The position numbers and the translations under genes were made by a program. A DNA stretch of 64,000 bases from Rhizobium halophilum (GTDB taxonomy: Bacteria; Pseudomonadota; Alphaproteobacteria; Rhizobiales; Rhizobiaceae), in assembly GCF_021648825.1 (NCBI RefSeq), contig NZ_JAKJHS010000002.1, forward strand, positions 579,798 to 643,797, written 5' to 3'. The notes under the pieces were generated by a model that ran no database searches, was not told the origin of the DNA, and saw only the letters and a program-made list of their open reading frames with translations. Of this stretch, positions 10,835 through 20,461 are shown piece by piece (positions within the stretch are counted from its first letter, which is position 1; every line of letters starts with the position of its first letter).

Positions 10835-11884
10835 ATGGACGACAGTATCAAAGGAATGGCCAAGGCGGTCATGGCCGGGCGTGAGCGCCCGACGCTGAAG
10901 ACGATCGCCTATATGACCGGGCTCGGGATCACCACCGTCTCCAGGGCACTCAAGGATGCGCCCGATATCGGCGCGGAAACCAAGGAGCGCGTCCGGCTCG
11001 TCGCCAATCAGCTGGGCTACCAGCCAAACCGCGCCGGCGTGCGGTTACGCACCGGCAAGACGAACGTGATAGCGCTCGTGCTCAGCATCGAGGAAGAGCT
11101 GATGGGCTTCACCAGCCAGATGGTCTTCGGCATTTCGGAAGTCCTGGCCGGTACGCAGTACCACCTGGTGCTCACCCCGCACTCGCACCAGAAGGACCCG
11201 ATGCTGCCGGTGCGCTACATCCTTGACACAGGATCAGCAGACGGCGTGATCATCTCGCGGATTGCACCGGACGATCCACGCGTGCGCCTGATGACGGAGC
11301 GCAACATGCCGTTTGCCACGCATGGACGCACCGACATGGGGATTACCCATCCGTTTCACGACTACGATAACGAGGCTTATGTCTACCAGGCGGTCGAAAA
11401 GCTGGTGTCGCGGGGCCGTAGGCGGATCGCGCTTCTCCCGCCACCGAGCGCGCTGTCCTTCTATCTGCACAGTCGGATCGGCTTCGAGCGCGGCCTTGCC
11501 TACTTCGGCGCGACCGAGGTCGCCATCGGCAGGATTACGACGGAAATGCCCTTGAGCGACCTCCGCAACCACACGGAAACGATGATGCGCTCCGCCAATG
11601 CGCCGGACGGCATTATCTCGATCAGCGGCAGCTCCACCATAGCATTGGTCGCCGGTATCGAAGCCGCCGGCAAGAAGCTCGGACAGGATCTTGACCTTGT
11701 CTCCAAACAGTCGGCCGATTTTCTGAACTGGATACGTCCGGAGATCTACACGGTAAACGAGGACGTCCGGCACTCCGGGCGGGAACTGGCCAAGGCGGTG
11801 ATCGCACGGATCGACGGCGTTGCGCCGGAGCTGCTGCAGAGCGTCAGCAAGCCGGCCTGGTCTCCGATGGGACCGCGCGACTGA
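10835..11884 (+). CDS. LacI family transcriptional regulator
   Basis: The 349-residue protein has an N-terminal LacI helix-turn-helix ([20 protein letters not shown], residues 20-39), a hinge ([20 protein letters not shown]) and a periplasmic-binding-protein-like sensor domain from about residue 70. It is divergent from the sugar operon and is its probable repressor, with candidate operators at both ends of the intergenic gap. The start is uncertain: ATGs at 10856 and 10871 are also possible, and none has a strong ribosome site. The inducer is probably a sugar released by or imported through the operon. Confidence 0.9.
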   Translation: MDDSIKGMAKAVMAGRERPTLKTIAYMTGLGITTVSRALKDAPDIGAETKERVRLVANQLGYQPNRAGVRLRTGKTNVIALVLSIEEELMGFTSQMVFGISEVLAGTQYHLVLTPHSHQKDPMLPVRYILDTGSADGVIISRIAPDDPRVRLMTERNMPFATHGRTDMGITHPFHDYDNEAYVYQAVEKLVSRGRRRIALLPPPSALSFYLHSRIGFERGLAYFGATEVAIGRITTEMPLSDLRNHTETMMRSANAPDGIISISGSSTIALVAGIEAAGKKLGQDLDLVSKQSADFLNWIRPEIYTVNEDVRHSGRELAKAVIARIDGVAPELLQSVSKPAWSPMGPRD

Positions 11885-11925
11885 CTGTCCATAAAACAGA
11901 AGAATCTGTTTAAGCTCAACACGAA

Positions 11926-11949
11926 AAACCCGCCTCAATGGGCGGGTTT
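11926..11949. terminator. Bidirectional rho-independent terminator between LacI regulator and gnd
   Basis: AAACCCGCC (11926-11934) and GGCGGGTTT (11941-11949) form a perfect 9-base stem with a 6-base loop. Read on the minus strand it ends GGCGGGTTTTTC, a good U-tract for gnd; on the plus strand it ends GGGTTTCTCT for the regulator. The two genes converge here. Confidence 0.85.
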
Positions 11950-11967
11950 CTCTCATTCAACCGACGA

Positions 11968-13401
11968 TCAGGTGAAGTCAGCCAATCCGCTGCCCCAGGG
12001 GCCGTGATGCTTGTCGGCGCCGTCCACCCTGTCGAAGCCGTGGGCGCCAAAGAAGTCGCGCTGCGCCTGGATCAGATTGGCGGTGCCGCGGCCGCGCCGG
12101 TAAGCGTCGAAATACGAGAGTGCCGAGGCAAGGGCCGGGACCGGCAGGCCGGAGTTGACGGCGTAGGACACGACCCGGCGCAACGCGCCATCGGTGTCTT
12201 TGACCATCTGCGAGAAGGCCGGCGTTACGATCAGGTTGGCGACGCCGGGATCCTTGGTGAAAGCCGAGGTGATTTCATCGAGGAATGCCGAGCGGATGAT
12301 ACAGCCTGCGCGCCAGATCTTGGCGATGGTCGGCATTGGCAAATTCCAGCCGTACTCATCCGAGGCTGCCGACATGACGGCAAACCCTTGCGCATAGGCG
12401 CCGATCTTGGCGGCCAGCAGAGCATTCTCAAGATCGTCTAGGAAGGCTGCCCTGTCCGCCGGCGCAGCGGCAGTCTTGGGCAGACCGAAGATTGACTCAG
12501 CCGCCTCCCGCTCGCTCTTTTGCGACGACAGAATGCGGCCGGCAACCGCCGCTTCGATGGCAGTGGCGGCAACGCCCATGTTCTGTGCCTCGATGACCGA
12601 CCATTTGCCGGTCCCTTTCTGGCCGGCGCGATCGACGATCATATCAACCATCGGCTTATGGGAGATCGGATCAGTCGCCTTCAACACGGTCTCAGAGATC
12701 TCGATGAGATAGGAGTTCAAACGGCCGGCATTCCACTTGCCGAACACGCCGCCGATCTCCGGCGCGCTCATGCCAAGACCATCACGCAGGATGCCATAGA
12801 TCTCGGCGATCATCTGCATGTCCGCGTATTCGATGCCATTATGGATCGTCTTGACGAAATGGCCGGCACCATTCTCACCGAGCCAGGCGACGCAGGGGTC
12901 GTCGTTGAACTTGGCGGATATCGACGTCAGCACCTTCTCGACGCGCTTCCAGCTCTCCTCTGTGCCGCCGACCATGATCGAAGGCCCGTTGCGCGCGCCC
13001 TCCTCACCACCTGAGACGCCCATGCCAATAAAGGTCAGATCGCTGTCCTTGAGGTTGTCGAAGCGGCGCATCGTGTCGCGGAAATTCGCATTGCCGGCAT
13101 CGATCATGATGTCGCCCGCAGAAAGATAGGGTTTGAGCGCTTCCATCTGCTGGTCGACGGGCTCGCCCGCCTTGATCATGATGATGATCGGCCGGGGTGG
13201 CCGGATGGAAGCGACAAACTGCTCCAGCGTCTCGCAGGGGATGATCTGCCCCTGAAGGTCACCCGCCTCGGCGAAGAACGTCCGCGTCGCCTCCGGGCTG
13301 CGGTTGAAGACCGCGATGCGGTTTCCCTTCTCGGCAATGTTGAGCGAGAGGTTCGAGCCCATGACGCCGAGCCCGATGAGGCCGATTTCTGCCTGTTCCA
13401 A
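11968..13401 (-). CDS. gnd: 6-phosphogluconate dehydrogenase, decarboxylating
   Basis: Oxidatively decarboxylates 6-phosphogluconate to ribulose 5-phosphate with NADP in the pentose phosphate pathway. The 477-residue protein has the N-terminal Rossmann motif GLIGLGVMGSNLSLNIAEKG, the catalytic segment GAGHFVKTIHNGIEYADMQ, and the C-terminal tail QRDFFGAHGFDRVDG of the long dimeric 6PGDH form. I chose the TTG at 13399-13401 because GGAGG lies 7 bases upstream and it gives the family's usual length. An extension to 13545 would overlap fixS. A candidate LacI operator lies upstream at 13462-13475. It is downstream of fixS on the same strand but probably has its own promoter. Confidence 0.95.
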   Translation of the reverse strand: MEQAEIGLIGLGVMGSNLSLNIAEKGNRIAVFNRSPEATRTFFAEAGDLQGQIIPCETLEQFVASIRPPRPIIIMIKAGEPVDQQMEALKPYLSAGDIMIDAGNANFRDTMRRFDNLKDSDLTFIGMGVSGGEEGARNGPSIMVGGTEESWKRVEKVLTSISAKFNDDPCVAWLGENGAGHFVKTIHNGIEYADMQMIAEIYGILRDGLGMSAPEIGGVFGKWNAGRLNSYLIEISETVLKATDPISHKPMVDMIVDRAGQKGTGKWSVIEAQNMGVAATAIEAAVAGRILSSQKSEREAAESIFGLPKTAAAPADRAAFLDDLENALLAAKIGAYAQGFAVMSAASDEYGWNLPMPTIAKIWRAGCIIRSAFLDEITSAFTKDPGVANLIVTPAFSQMVKDTDGALRRVVSYAVNSGLPVPALASALSYFDAYRRGRGTANLIQAQRDFFGAHGFDRVDGADKHHGPWGSGLADFT

Positions 13402-13461
13402 GGATATGCCTCCATTTGCAGTTGGCGGCTGTTTTGGCACCGCCGATGACAAACGGCAAGG

Positions 13462-13475
13462 CTGAAACGATGAAG
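13462..13475. promoter_or_regulatory. Third copy of the LacI-type operator, upstream of gnd
   Basis: CTGAAACGATGAAG matches the element at 10444-10457 in 13 of 14 bases and lies 61 bases upstream of the gnd start. It would bring gnd into the sugar operon's regulon. No binding evidence exists. Confidence 0.4.
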
Positions 13476-13495
13476 TTCTGGCTGTTATCCGCTTG

Positions 13496-13651
13496 TCAGA
13501 CAGCTGGACGATCATCGTCATCGTCGATAGCCCGCCAGCCTGCACCGTCGAGATCGTCGTACTGGCCGCTCTTCAGCGACCACAGGAACGCGAGCAGGCC
13601 GAGCGCTCCGAGGAAGAGCGCGATCGGGATGAGATAAACGAGCATGTTCAT
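13496..13651 (-). CDS. fixS: cbb3 oxidase maturation protein FixS/CcoS
   Basis: The 51-residue protein starts MNMLVYLIPIALFLGALGLL, a single membrane helix, followed by the CcoS-type segment LWSLKSGQYDDLDGAGWRAI and an acidic end. CcoS is needed for haem b or copper insertion into the cbb3 oxidase. Its ATG overlaps the fixI stop as ATGA (13648-13651), which indicates translational coupling. It is the last gene of fixGHIS, and 51 residues is the usual length. Confidence 0.9.
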   Translation of the reverse strand: MNMLVYLIPIALFLGALGLLAFLWSLKSGQYDDLDGAGWRAIDDDDDRPAV

Positions 13652-15941
13652 GCCAGTTGCGCCCCCGTCGCGACCGGCACCGGTGCAGCCGGTACCGCAT
13701 ATGCCCGCTCTGCCCCTGCCAACCGGTTCAACCGAAGCGCGCTGGCCACAACAATGATCGATGACGTCGACATGGCCACAGCTGCGATCAAAGGCGTTGC
13801 GTAGCCCGCGAGCGCGATCGGCACTGCGATGACGTTATAGCCGATGGCGAGAGCGAAGTTCTGGCGGATCAGGCGTCCGGCCCGGCGGGATACCTCCATC
13901 GCAAGCGGTACGGCGTTGAGGCTGTCGTGCATGAAGACGAAATCGGCTGCCTGGCGCCCGACGTCCGCTGCGGTCGCCGGCGCGATCGAAACGTGCGCGG
14001 CGGCCAGCGCGGGCGCATCATTGATGCCATCTCCAACCATGAGCACCTTTGCCCCCGTCCGATCAAGCTCCGCCACCGCCTCGGCCTTGTCGCGCGGTGA
14101 CAGTTCCGCCTGCCACTGGGTGATCCGCAGACGGCGCGCCACATCGATCACGACCGTCGCTCGGTCGCCGGAGAGGATGCCCGTCGCGAGGCCGGAGGCG
14201 CCAAGCCCTGCGACTGCAGCGGCGGCATCCGGACGCAACGCGTCCTCAAAGAAGAAACTCTGGAGTTCAGTGCCATCAAGCGACAGGACGACCTCGGATA
14301 GCGCTTCTGTCTTACCATTGTCGCCGCAGGCAAAGCGGCGGTTGCCAAGCCGGTAGGTTCCATCTTCCGTGACCGCTTCGAGCCCCTGCCCTGCCAGTTC
14401 CACGACGCTTCGAAAACGCGCGCCGGCATCCGGTGCGCTCCGGTAGAGCGCCTGCGAGAGCGGATGGCGGGAATGGGCGGCAAGGCCAGCGGCAACGGCA
14501 AGATGGGCAAGCTTGACGTCCGCTGCATTGACCAGACGAGGCCGACCGAGCGTCAGCGTCCCCGTCTTGTCGAAGAGGACGGTATCAACTTCCGCCAGGC
14601 GTTCCATTGCCGAGCCGTCCTTCACCATGATGCCGTTCTTGAACAGCCGTCCCGCCGCTACGACCTGGACCACGGGCACGGCGAGGCCAAGCGCGCAGGG
14701 GCAGGTAATGATCAACACGGCAATGGCGATCAGCATCGCCTGTTTCCAGTCGCCGTCAAAGATACCCCAAGCGATGAAGGCCACGAGGGCCAGCAGATGA
14801 ACCGCCGGCGAATAGAGTTGGGCTGCCCGGTCGGCGATCCGCCGGTAGCGCGCCCGGCCACCTTCGGCAGCTTCCATCAGAGAGATGACTTCCGCCAGGA
14901 ACGACTCTTTTGCGGCAGCTGTCGCGCGAATGACAAGCGAGCCGGTCAGGTTGAGGATGCCGCCTTGGACAACGTCCCCCGGCCCGGCAACGGCTGGCGC
15001 GCTTTCACCGTTGACGATCGAACGATCAAGATCGCTTCTGCCGCTCTCGACGATGCCGTCAACAGGCACCCGCTCCCCCGCCGCGACCATCAGCCGGTCG
15101 CCCGGCCTGATGTCCTCGATCGGACGGTATTCACGCCCGCCGCCGTCTGCGAGAACGATCGCGCCGCGTGGCGACAACCGGGCAAGGCCGCTGATTGCGG
15201 CACGCGCGCGGTCACGCATGACGTGGTCGAGCGTGCGGCCAATAGCAGGAAAAACAGCAGCGACACGGTGGCATCAAACCAGGCGTGCTGACCATGATGC
15301 ATGGTCTCCCAGAGCGACACCGCATACGAGAGCGTGATGGCAAGGGCGATGGGGACATCCATGTTCGTGCGGCCATGGCGAATGGCCTGCCATGCGGACT
15401 GATAGAAGAAGCGGCCCGCATAGATGAGCGCTGGCGCGGCGATCATGGCCGAGATCCAGTGGAAGAGATCCCGGGTCGAGGCCTCCGCACCCGACCAGAC
15501 GGAAACCGACAGGAGCATGATGTTGGCTGCGGCGAAACCAGATACGGCCACCGCCCTGATCAGATCTCGCTGCAGCTCGTCGCCGGCATCCTCGGCATTC
15601 GAGAACAGATGGGCATCATAGCCGGTCGCCCGGTTGATGGTCAGGACCAGATCCAGCGGATCGGCCTTCCGCCCGTCCACTTCTTCCCTCCAGATCACGG
15701 AGACACGTTTTGTAGACAGATTGACCCGCGCTCTCACGACTTCCGGCAGGGCCTGCAGCGCCTTCTCGATCGTCGTGATGCAGGTGCCGCAATGGACGCC
15801 CGGCACGCCAAGGTCGGTCTGTCGCAGGCCGGTCTCCACCTGACGGCTCGACAGCAGCAACTCCTCGCTCGAGGGCAACGCATGACCGAGACGCTCAAGC
15901 TCGACAGCTCCTTCGTTACCGGGAGCGCAGCAGGTGGTCAT
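13648..15941 (-). pseudogene. fixI: Copper-transporting P1B-type ATPase FixI/CcoI, frameshifted
   Basis: FixI pumps Cu+ for assembly of the cbb3 oxidase. The reading frame from 15941 gives the N-terminal heavy-metal domain (GVHCGTCITTIEKAL) and first helices up to VSLLFFLLLA, then goes out of frame near 15238. The next frame resumes with RTLDHVMRDRARAAI and runs to 13648. It holds the CPC motif (ITCPCALGLAVPV), DKTGTLT and GDGINDAPALAAAH. Adding one G to the GG at about 15238-15239 (minus strand TTGGCCGCACG to TTGGGCCGCACG) restores a 764-residue protein of normal length. The ends still couple by ATGA overlaps to fixH and fixS. This is either a true lesion or a homopolymer error. Confidence 0.85.
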
Positions 15942-16432
15942 TTCAGATCTCCAGCAACGGAAATGCGCTGCGTATGATGCAGGATGCGCTTTCCCTGCCT
16001 CACGGCCTCGGCCTCGACGATCCACGTGCCCGCGGGAACCTCATGATGCTCTACAAAAAGGCCGTTGGCTTGCGGCTGGAGCACAATATGAAAATCCTGA
16101 TCCTCGCCTACGGGCCGTTTGAAGCTCAGGGAGACGGAGTCGGCATCAATGGAACCTTTCTGCGGATGCGACAGCCGATAGCGGATGTCTGAGCCCGCAA
16201 CTTCGATCGACCCGACGATTCCTGTTGCCGCCAATGCCCGAGCTTCCGCAACCTTTCCATTGAACTCCTGGCTGGCGATGTAGGTGTTCTTGACCAACAG
16301 ACCGCTCCAGGTGTGGGTTGCCTGCCACGCCATGTAAAAGTTCACCGAGATGATCGTCCCGAAGAACAGGCACATGACGCAGACCATGTGCCATCCGGTG
16401 AAGACGAAACCTTTGCGTTCTGTCGAGTTCAT
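15938..16432 (-). CDS. fixH: cbb3 oxidase assembly protein FixH/CcoH
   Basis: The 164-residue protein has one N-terminal membrane helix (about residues 14-36, MVCVMCLFFGTIISVNFYMA) and a periplasmic FixH domain beginning ATHTWSGLLVKNTYIASQEF. CcoH binds and stabilises cbb3 assembly intermediates. Its ATG overlaps the fixG stop and its own stop overlaps the fixI start, both as ATGA, so the fixGHIS operon is tightly coupled. The sequence is intact. Confidence 0.92.
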   Translation of the reverse strand: MNSTERKGFVFTGWHMVCVMCLFFGTIISVNFYMAWQATHTWSGLLVKNTYIASQEFNGKVAEARALAATGIVGSIEVAGSDIRYRLSHPQKGSIDADSVSLSFKRPVGEDQDFHIVLQPQANGLFVEHHEVPAGTWIVEAEAVRQGKRILHHTQRISVAGDLK

Positions 16433-18009
16433 TGGCGGCCCTCCGGCGCATAGAAGTTGGCATCATAATGGTCCCGTTCATGGCTTGAGCGGTCCTCGGC
16501 CACGAAGCTGAAGCCGTCACTGCCATCCGGCAAGGCGTCGGCTGGAACGGTGACGAACACCTTCAGCGCCGTTGCCTTGTCGGGATCCACCGAGATGGCG
16601 AACCTGCGATTGTCGTCGCTGGTGTGACCGTTGATTTTCATCGTGGCTTCCGGCAGCCCGTCCAGCGACAGGAGAATGGTGCGCGGCTCGGGAATCATGT
16701 TCAGTAGACGGATGGTGTAGCCGTTGCGGATCGATCCATCCGACTCCAGGACATATTGGGGATTGCGGTCATGAATGACGTTGACCTCAAGCCTGTCGCG
16801 ACTGAGGAGCGCGACGAGGAGACCGAGGCCGACCGCCGTCCAGACGCCCATATAGAGCAGCGTGCGCGGTCGGAAGATGATGCGCCAGTTGAAGTGGCGG
16901 ACCTTGTCGACGAAGCTGCCGTCTGCGTTGCGCACACGATCTGGATTGATCGGCGCCGTACCGTTGTCCGTAGCAAGCGCCATGTTCGCATCATATTCGT
17001 TCAGCGTCGCATAGGCGATCAGTCCGCGCGGCCTGCCGATCTTGTCCATCACGCTATCGCAGGCGTCGATGCAGAGCGCGCAGGTGATACAGGCCAGTTG
17101 CTGGCCGTCGCGGATGTCGATCCCCATCGGACAGACGGCGACGCAGGCATTGCAGTCCACGCAGTCGCCGACCGGCTGGCCGGCAGCAACCGCCTTCTTC
17201 GCGTGCTTCGTTCGCGGCTCGCCGCGCCAGTCGTTGTAGGTCACCACCAGCGAATTGTCGTCCAGCATGGCTGCCTGAATACGCGGCCAGGGGCACATGT
17301 AGATGCAGACCTGCTCGCGCATCAGACCGCCAAAGACATAGGTGGTGGCGGTCAACACGCCGACTGTCGAATAGGCGATGAAGGCGGCGTTACCCGTCAC
17401 GAAATCATACGCCAGCGACGGCGCATCGGCGAAGTAGAAGATCCACGCACCGCCGGTCGCCACCGCAATGGCGAGCCAGATGGCGTGCTTCAGGACACGC
17501 TTGCGGATCTTCTCCACGGTCCATGGACCGGAATCGAGCTTCATGCGGGCATTGCGGTCGCCTTCAACCCAGCGCTCTACCACAAGGAAGAGATCGACCC
17601 ACACGGTCTGCGGACAGGCATAGCCGCACCATGCGCGGCCGACCGCCGAGGTCACCAGGAACAGCCCGAAACCAGCCATGACCAGAAGGCCCGCGACGAA
17701 AAAGAACTCCTGCGGCCAAATCTCGATGAAGAAGAAATAGAAGCGGCGGTTCGCCATATCGACCAGGACGGCCTGATCTGGAGCATAGGGACCGCGATCC
17801 CACCTGATCCAGGGGGTCAGGTAGTAGATGCCAAGCGTGATCAACATCACCAGCCATTTGAAACGGCGAAAGCGGCCTTCGGCGCGCTTGGGAAAGATTT
17901 TCCTGCGTGCTTCGTAGAGCGGTTCCGGCACCCCTGGGCTTGGGGCGGCTTGCCCCTTGCTGCCATTCTGGCTGGTTCGGTCAAGGCCTCCGGCGGTGTA
18001 GAGATTCAT
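16429..18009 (-). CDS. fixG: cbb3 oxidase accessory protein FixG/CcoG (4Fe-4S)
   Basis: The 526-residue membrane protein has CGYACPQTVWVDLFL between helices, two ferredoxin-type clusters (CVDCNACVAVCPMGIDIR and CITCALCIDACD) and a C-terminal immunoglobulin-like domain. CcoG reduces Cu(II) to Cu(I) for cbb3 assembly. The ATG at 18009 is chosen over an in-frame GTG at 18045. A degenerate FNR/FixK box centred at 18070.5 would start transcription near 18029, downstream of the GTG. First gene of fixGHIS; intact. Confidence 0.93.
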   Translation of the reverse strand: MNLYTAGGLDRTSQNGSKGQAAPSPGVPEPLYEARRKIFPKRAEGRFRRFKWLVMLITLGIYYLTPWIRWDRGPYAPDQAVLVDMANRRFYFFFIEIWPQEFFFVAGLLVMAGFGLFLVTSAVGRAWCGYACPQTVWVDLFLVVERWVEGDRNARMKLDSGPWTVEKIRKRVLKHAIWLAIAVATGGAWIFYFADAPSLAYDFVTGNAAFIAYSTVGVLTATTYVFGGLMREQVCIYMCPWPRIQAAMLDDNSLVVTYNDWRGEPRTKHAKKAVAAGQPVGDCVDCNACVAVCPMGIDIRDGQQLACITCALCIDACDSVMDKIGRPRGLIAYATLNEYDANMALATDNGTAPINPDRVRNADGSFVDKVRHFNWRIIFRPRTLLYMGVWTAVGLGLLVALLSRDRLEVNVIHDRNPQYVLESDGSIRNGYTIRLLNMIPEPRTILLSLDGLPEATMKINGHTSDDNRRFAISVDPDKATALKVFVTVPADALPDGSDGFSFVAEDRSSHERDHYDANFYAPEGRQ

Positions 18010-18063
18010 TGGCGCAGATCCACTTCTGTGGCTGTCTTCTCCCACTTGCTGCCCCGGCGATCC

Positions 18064-18077
18064 TTGACATAAAACAA
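18064..18077. promoter_or_regulatory. Degenerate FNR/FixK box upstream of fixG
   Basis: TTGACATAAAACAA fits the anaerobox TTGAY-N4-RTCAA with one mismatch. Its centre is 61 bases from the fixG start, so a class II position (-41.5) gives a leader of about 20 bases. It also lies 58 bases upstream of the divergent SRPBCC gene and could act on both. Confidence 0.5.
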
Positions 18078-18128
18078 GGGACGCGGGACTCTGGCCGCGC
18101 TCATTGTCGCAGTGAATAAGGGGGAGCC

Positions 18129-18542
18129 ATGGCGGTCGCCGAAGCCATGATCATTCATGTTTCGATCGATGCGCCGTGGGACGCCGTTTTTGACTTTGCG
18201 CGAAGACCCGAAAACTTGGGGGCGTGGGCGGCAGGGCTGGCTGCAGGCCTGAGACCGGCGGGTCCCGAATGGATCGGCAACGGCGGACCGTTTGGGGAAA
18301 TCCGTATCCGGTTCGCGTCGGATAACGATCTCGGGGTGATCGACCATGACGTCATGTTCCCAGACGGGACCGTGGTCCACAATGCCTTCCGGATCGTGCC
18401 GAATGGCGACGGCGCAGAGGCGATGTTTACCCTCATCCGCCAGGCAGGCATGGACGACGCGGCTTTCAGCTCCGATGCCGCCGCGATCCGGCGTGACCTC
18501 GACGCGCTGAAGTCATTGATGGAAATGCGCAACCCGGAGTAG
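18129..18542 (+). CDS. SRPBCC-fold protein (polyketide cyclase/START-like), function unknown
   Basis: The 137-residue protein opens with the SRPBCC pattern IIHVSIDAPWDAVFDFARRPENL, in which a beta strand is followed by the alpha1/alpha2 gateway. Later strands (IRIRFASDNDLGVIDHDV) would complete the helix-grip cavity for a small hydrophobic ligand. It is divergent from fixG and shares its promoter gap. It starts at ATG 18129 after GGGGGAGCC. It is one of three plus-strand genes that separate fixGHIS from fixNOQP. No catalytic role can be assigned. Confidence 0.75.
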   Translation: MAVAEAMIIHVSIDAPWDAVFDFARRPENLGAWAAGLAAGLRPAGPEWIGNGGPFGEIRIRFASDNDLGVIDHDVMFPDGTVVHNAFRIVPNGDGAEAMFTLIRQAGMDDAAFSSDAAAIRRDLDALKSLMEMRNPE

Positions 18543-18609
18543 ATTGCGCCTTTCCTATTGTGACTGCCGCCCTAGAATCCAGCGGTATCTGATGCTGTGG
18601 GAGAGCTAG

Positions 18610-20028
18610 ATGTCCGCGCTGATCGACGGCCTGAACCTCATCTTGTGGGAGTACGTGCTGGTCTACGGACTGCTCCTCGTCGGCCTCTACTTCACGGTCC
18701 GACTCCGGCTGATCCAGTTCCGGCACTTCACTGAAATGTTTCGCGTCCTGCGCAACAGCTCGAACGAAGACAAGGCAGGCATCAGCCCCTTTCAGGCGCT
18801 CACCGTCAGCCTCGCTTCACGCGTTGGAACCGGCAATATCGCCGGGGTTGCCGTGGCTCTTTATCTCGGAGGCGCAGGAGCGATCTTCTGGATGTGGATG
18901 GTGGCCTTGGTCGGCATGGCGACGGCCTATTCCGAGAGCACGCTCGCACAACTCTATAAGGTCAAGAACGCCGAAGGCATGTATCGCGGTGGGCCGGCAT
19001 TCTACCTGGCGCGCGGACTGCGGGCGCCATGGGCAGGCGGCGTCTTTTCGATTTGCCTGATCCTTTCCTTCGGACTGGTCTTCAATGCAGTTCAAGCCAA
19101 TTCCATTGCCGATGCAATGGAGGGAGCATTCGGGCTGCCAAAGTTGGCCGTTGGCCTGTTCGTCGCCCTCCTCTCTGGCATCGTCATTTTCGGTGGCATC
19201 CGCCAGATTGCGCATGTGGCCCAACTGGTGGTACCTTTCATGGCGGGCGCATATCTGCTCACCGCAATCTACGTCCTGCTCATCAACTGGTCTGAAGTGC
19301 CGGGTGTCTTTGGCAGCATCTTCGCGAGTGCCTTCGGCTGGCAGGAAGCTGCCGGCGGCACGACCGGTGGCGTCATGGCGGCGTTGATGAACGGCGTGAA
19401 GCGCGGGTTGTTCTCCAACGAAGCAGGCATGGGCTCCGCGGCAAACATTGCCGCCGTTGCTACGCCCCAGCCACACCATCCGTCATCCCAGGGCTTCGTG
19501 CAGGCGCTTGGTGTGTTCATCGATACGATCCTGATCTGCACCGCCACCGCGATCGTGATCCTTCTTTCCGGCGCGCTGGTACCGGAGAGCGGCGTGACGG
19601 GGGCTCAGCTGACACAGGCAGCCCTGACTGAGCATCTCGGCAGCTTGGGTGGTCAGTTCATCGCCGTCGCGATCTTCTTCTTCGCCTTCACCTCGATCAT
19701 CGGCAACTATTCCTATGCCGAGAATGCAATGACGTTCCTGCGCGTGGGGACCGGCCCAGGTATCCTGATCCTGCGAACGGCGGTCTTGCTGATGGTCATC
19801 TGGGGAGCCTACGAGACGGTCGCCACGGTCTTCAACGCGGCAGATGCCTCCATGGGGCTGATGGCCACGATCAATCTCGTTGCAATCGTGCTCCTATCCG
19901 GGACCGTCGCCAAGCTGACGAAGGACTACTTTGCCCAGCGCAAGGCTGGAGACGTCCCGGTTTTCCAGGCCGCGGACTATCCGGAACTGTCCGGGAAGAT
20001 CGATCAGACGATATGGACGCGCGAGTAG
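18610..20028 (+). CDS. Sodium:alanine/glycine symporter (AGCS family)
   Basis: The 472-residue inner-membrane protein has about 11 helices and AGCS signatures: SPFQALTVSLASRVGTGNIAGVA (about residues 60-82), FSNEAGMGSAANIAAVA and FIGNYSYAENAM-like stretches. Members import D/L-alanine or glycine with Na+. ATG 18610 follows GGGAGAGCTAG. It lies between fixG and fixP, so it interrupts the usual fixNOQP-GHIS arrangement; a link to respiration is not evident. Confidence 0.92.
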   Translation: MSALIDGLNLILWEYVLVYGLLLVGLYFTVRLRLIQFRHFTEMFRVLRNSSNEDKAGISPFQALTVSLASRVGTGNIAGVAVALYLGGAGAIFWMWMVALVGMATAYSESTLAQLYKVKNAEGMYRGGPAFYLARGLRAPWAGGVFSICLILSFGLVFNAVQANSIADAMEGAFGLPKLAVGLFVALLSGIVIFGGIRQIAHVAQLVVPFMAGAYLLTAIYVLLINWSEVPGVFGSIFASAFGWQEAAGGTTGGVMAALMNGVKRGLFSNEAGMGSAANIAAVATPQPHHPSSQGFVQALGVFIDTILICTATAIVILLSGALVPESGVTGAQLTQAALTEHLGSLGGQFIAVAIFFFAFTSIIGNYSYAENAMTFLRVGTGPGILILRTAVLLMVIWGAYETVATVFNAADASMGLMATINLVAIVLLSGTVAKLTKDYFAQRKAGDVPVFQAADYPELSGKIDQTIWTRE

Positions 20029-20056
20029 CGCCGTTCCCCCAAGAGGAGACCATAGG

Positions 20057-20413
20057 ATGGCCACCAGTGGAGCCGATCACAGGATCGACTACGTCGAGTT
20101 CGAGGTGAAGGACGTTGAAAGGGCGAAGACGTTCTACGGGCAGGCCTTCGGGTGGGCCTTCACCGACTACGGACCGGACTATTGCGAGTTCAAGGACGGC
20201 CGATTGAGTGGGGGCTTTTCCAGATCCCATACGGTCACTCCCAAAGGAGGGCCGCTGGTCATCCTGTTTGCAGAAAATCTGGAGGAGACGCTGTCGCGGG
20301 TGGAACACGCAGGCGCGCAGATCTCGCGTCCCATCTTCCCCTTTCCCGGCGGTCGCAGGTTCCATTTCGTCGACCCTGAGGGCTACGAGCTGGGGGTATG
20401 GTCCGACACATGA
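20057..20413 (+). CDS. VOC family (glyoxalase/bleomycin resistance-like) protein
   Basis: The 118-residue protein has the two beta-alpha-beta-beta-beta repeats of vicinal-oxygen-chelate proteins: IDYVEFEVKDVERAKTFYGQ at the N-terminus and RRFHFVDPEGYELGVWS at the C-terminus, whose Glu is a typical metal ligand. AAGAGGAGACCATAGG precedes the ATG at 20057, so the longer frame that overlaps the symporter is rejected. It lies 28 bases after the symporter and is probably co-transcribed with it. The substrate is unknown. Confidence 0.85.
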   Translation: MATSGADHRIDYVEFEVKDVERAKTFYGQAFGWAFTDYGPDYCEFKDGRLSGGFSRSHTVTPKGGPLVILFAENLEETLSRVEHAGAQISRPIFPFPGGRRFHFVDPEGYELGVWSDT

Positions 20414-20439
20414 AGGCCGCGCCGAAAGACGCGGCCTTC
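20412..20439. terminator. Bidirectional terminator between VOC gene and fixP
   Basis: GAAGGCCGCG (20412-20421) and CGCGGCCTTC (20430-20439) form a perfect 10-base stem with an 8-base loop. The left arm overlaps the last two bases of the VOC stop codon. The VOC gene and fixP converge on it. Confidence 0.7.
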
Positions 20440-20461
20440 GCTCTATCCGTGGGAAGACTGA

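Noticed and set aside
18010..18045. Longer fixG product from the GTG at 18045
   Set aside because: The GTG lies upstream of the transcription start predicted from the FNR-like box, and the ATG at 18009 gives the usual FixG start and length.
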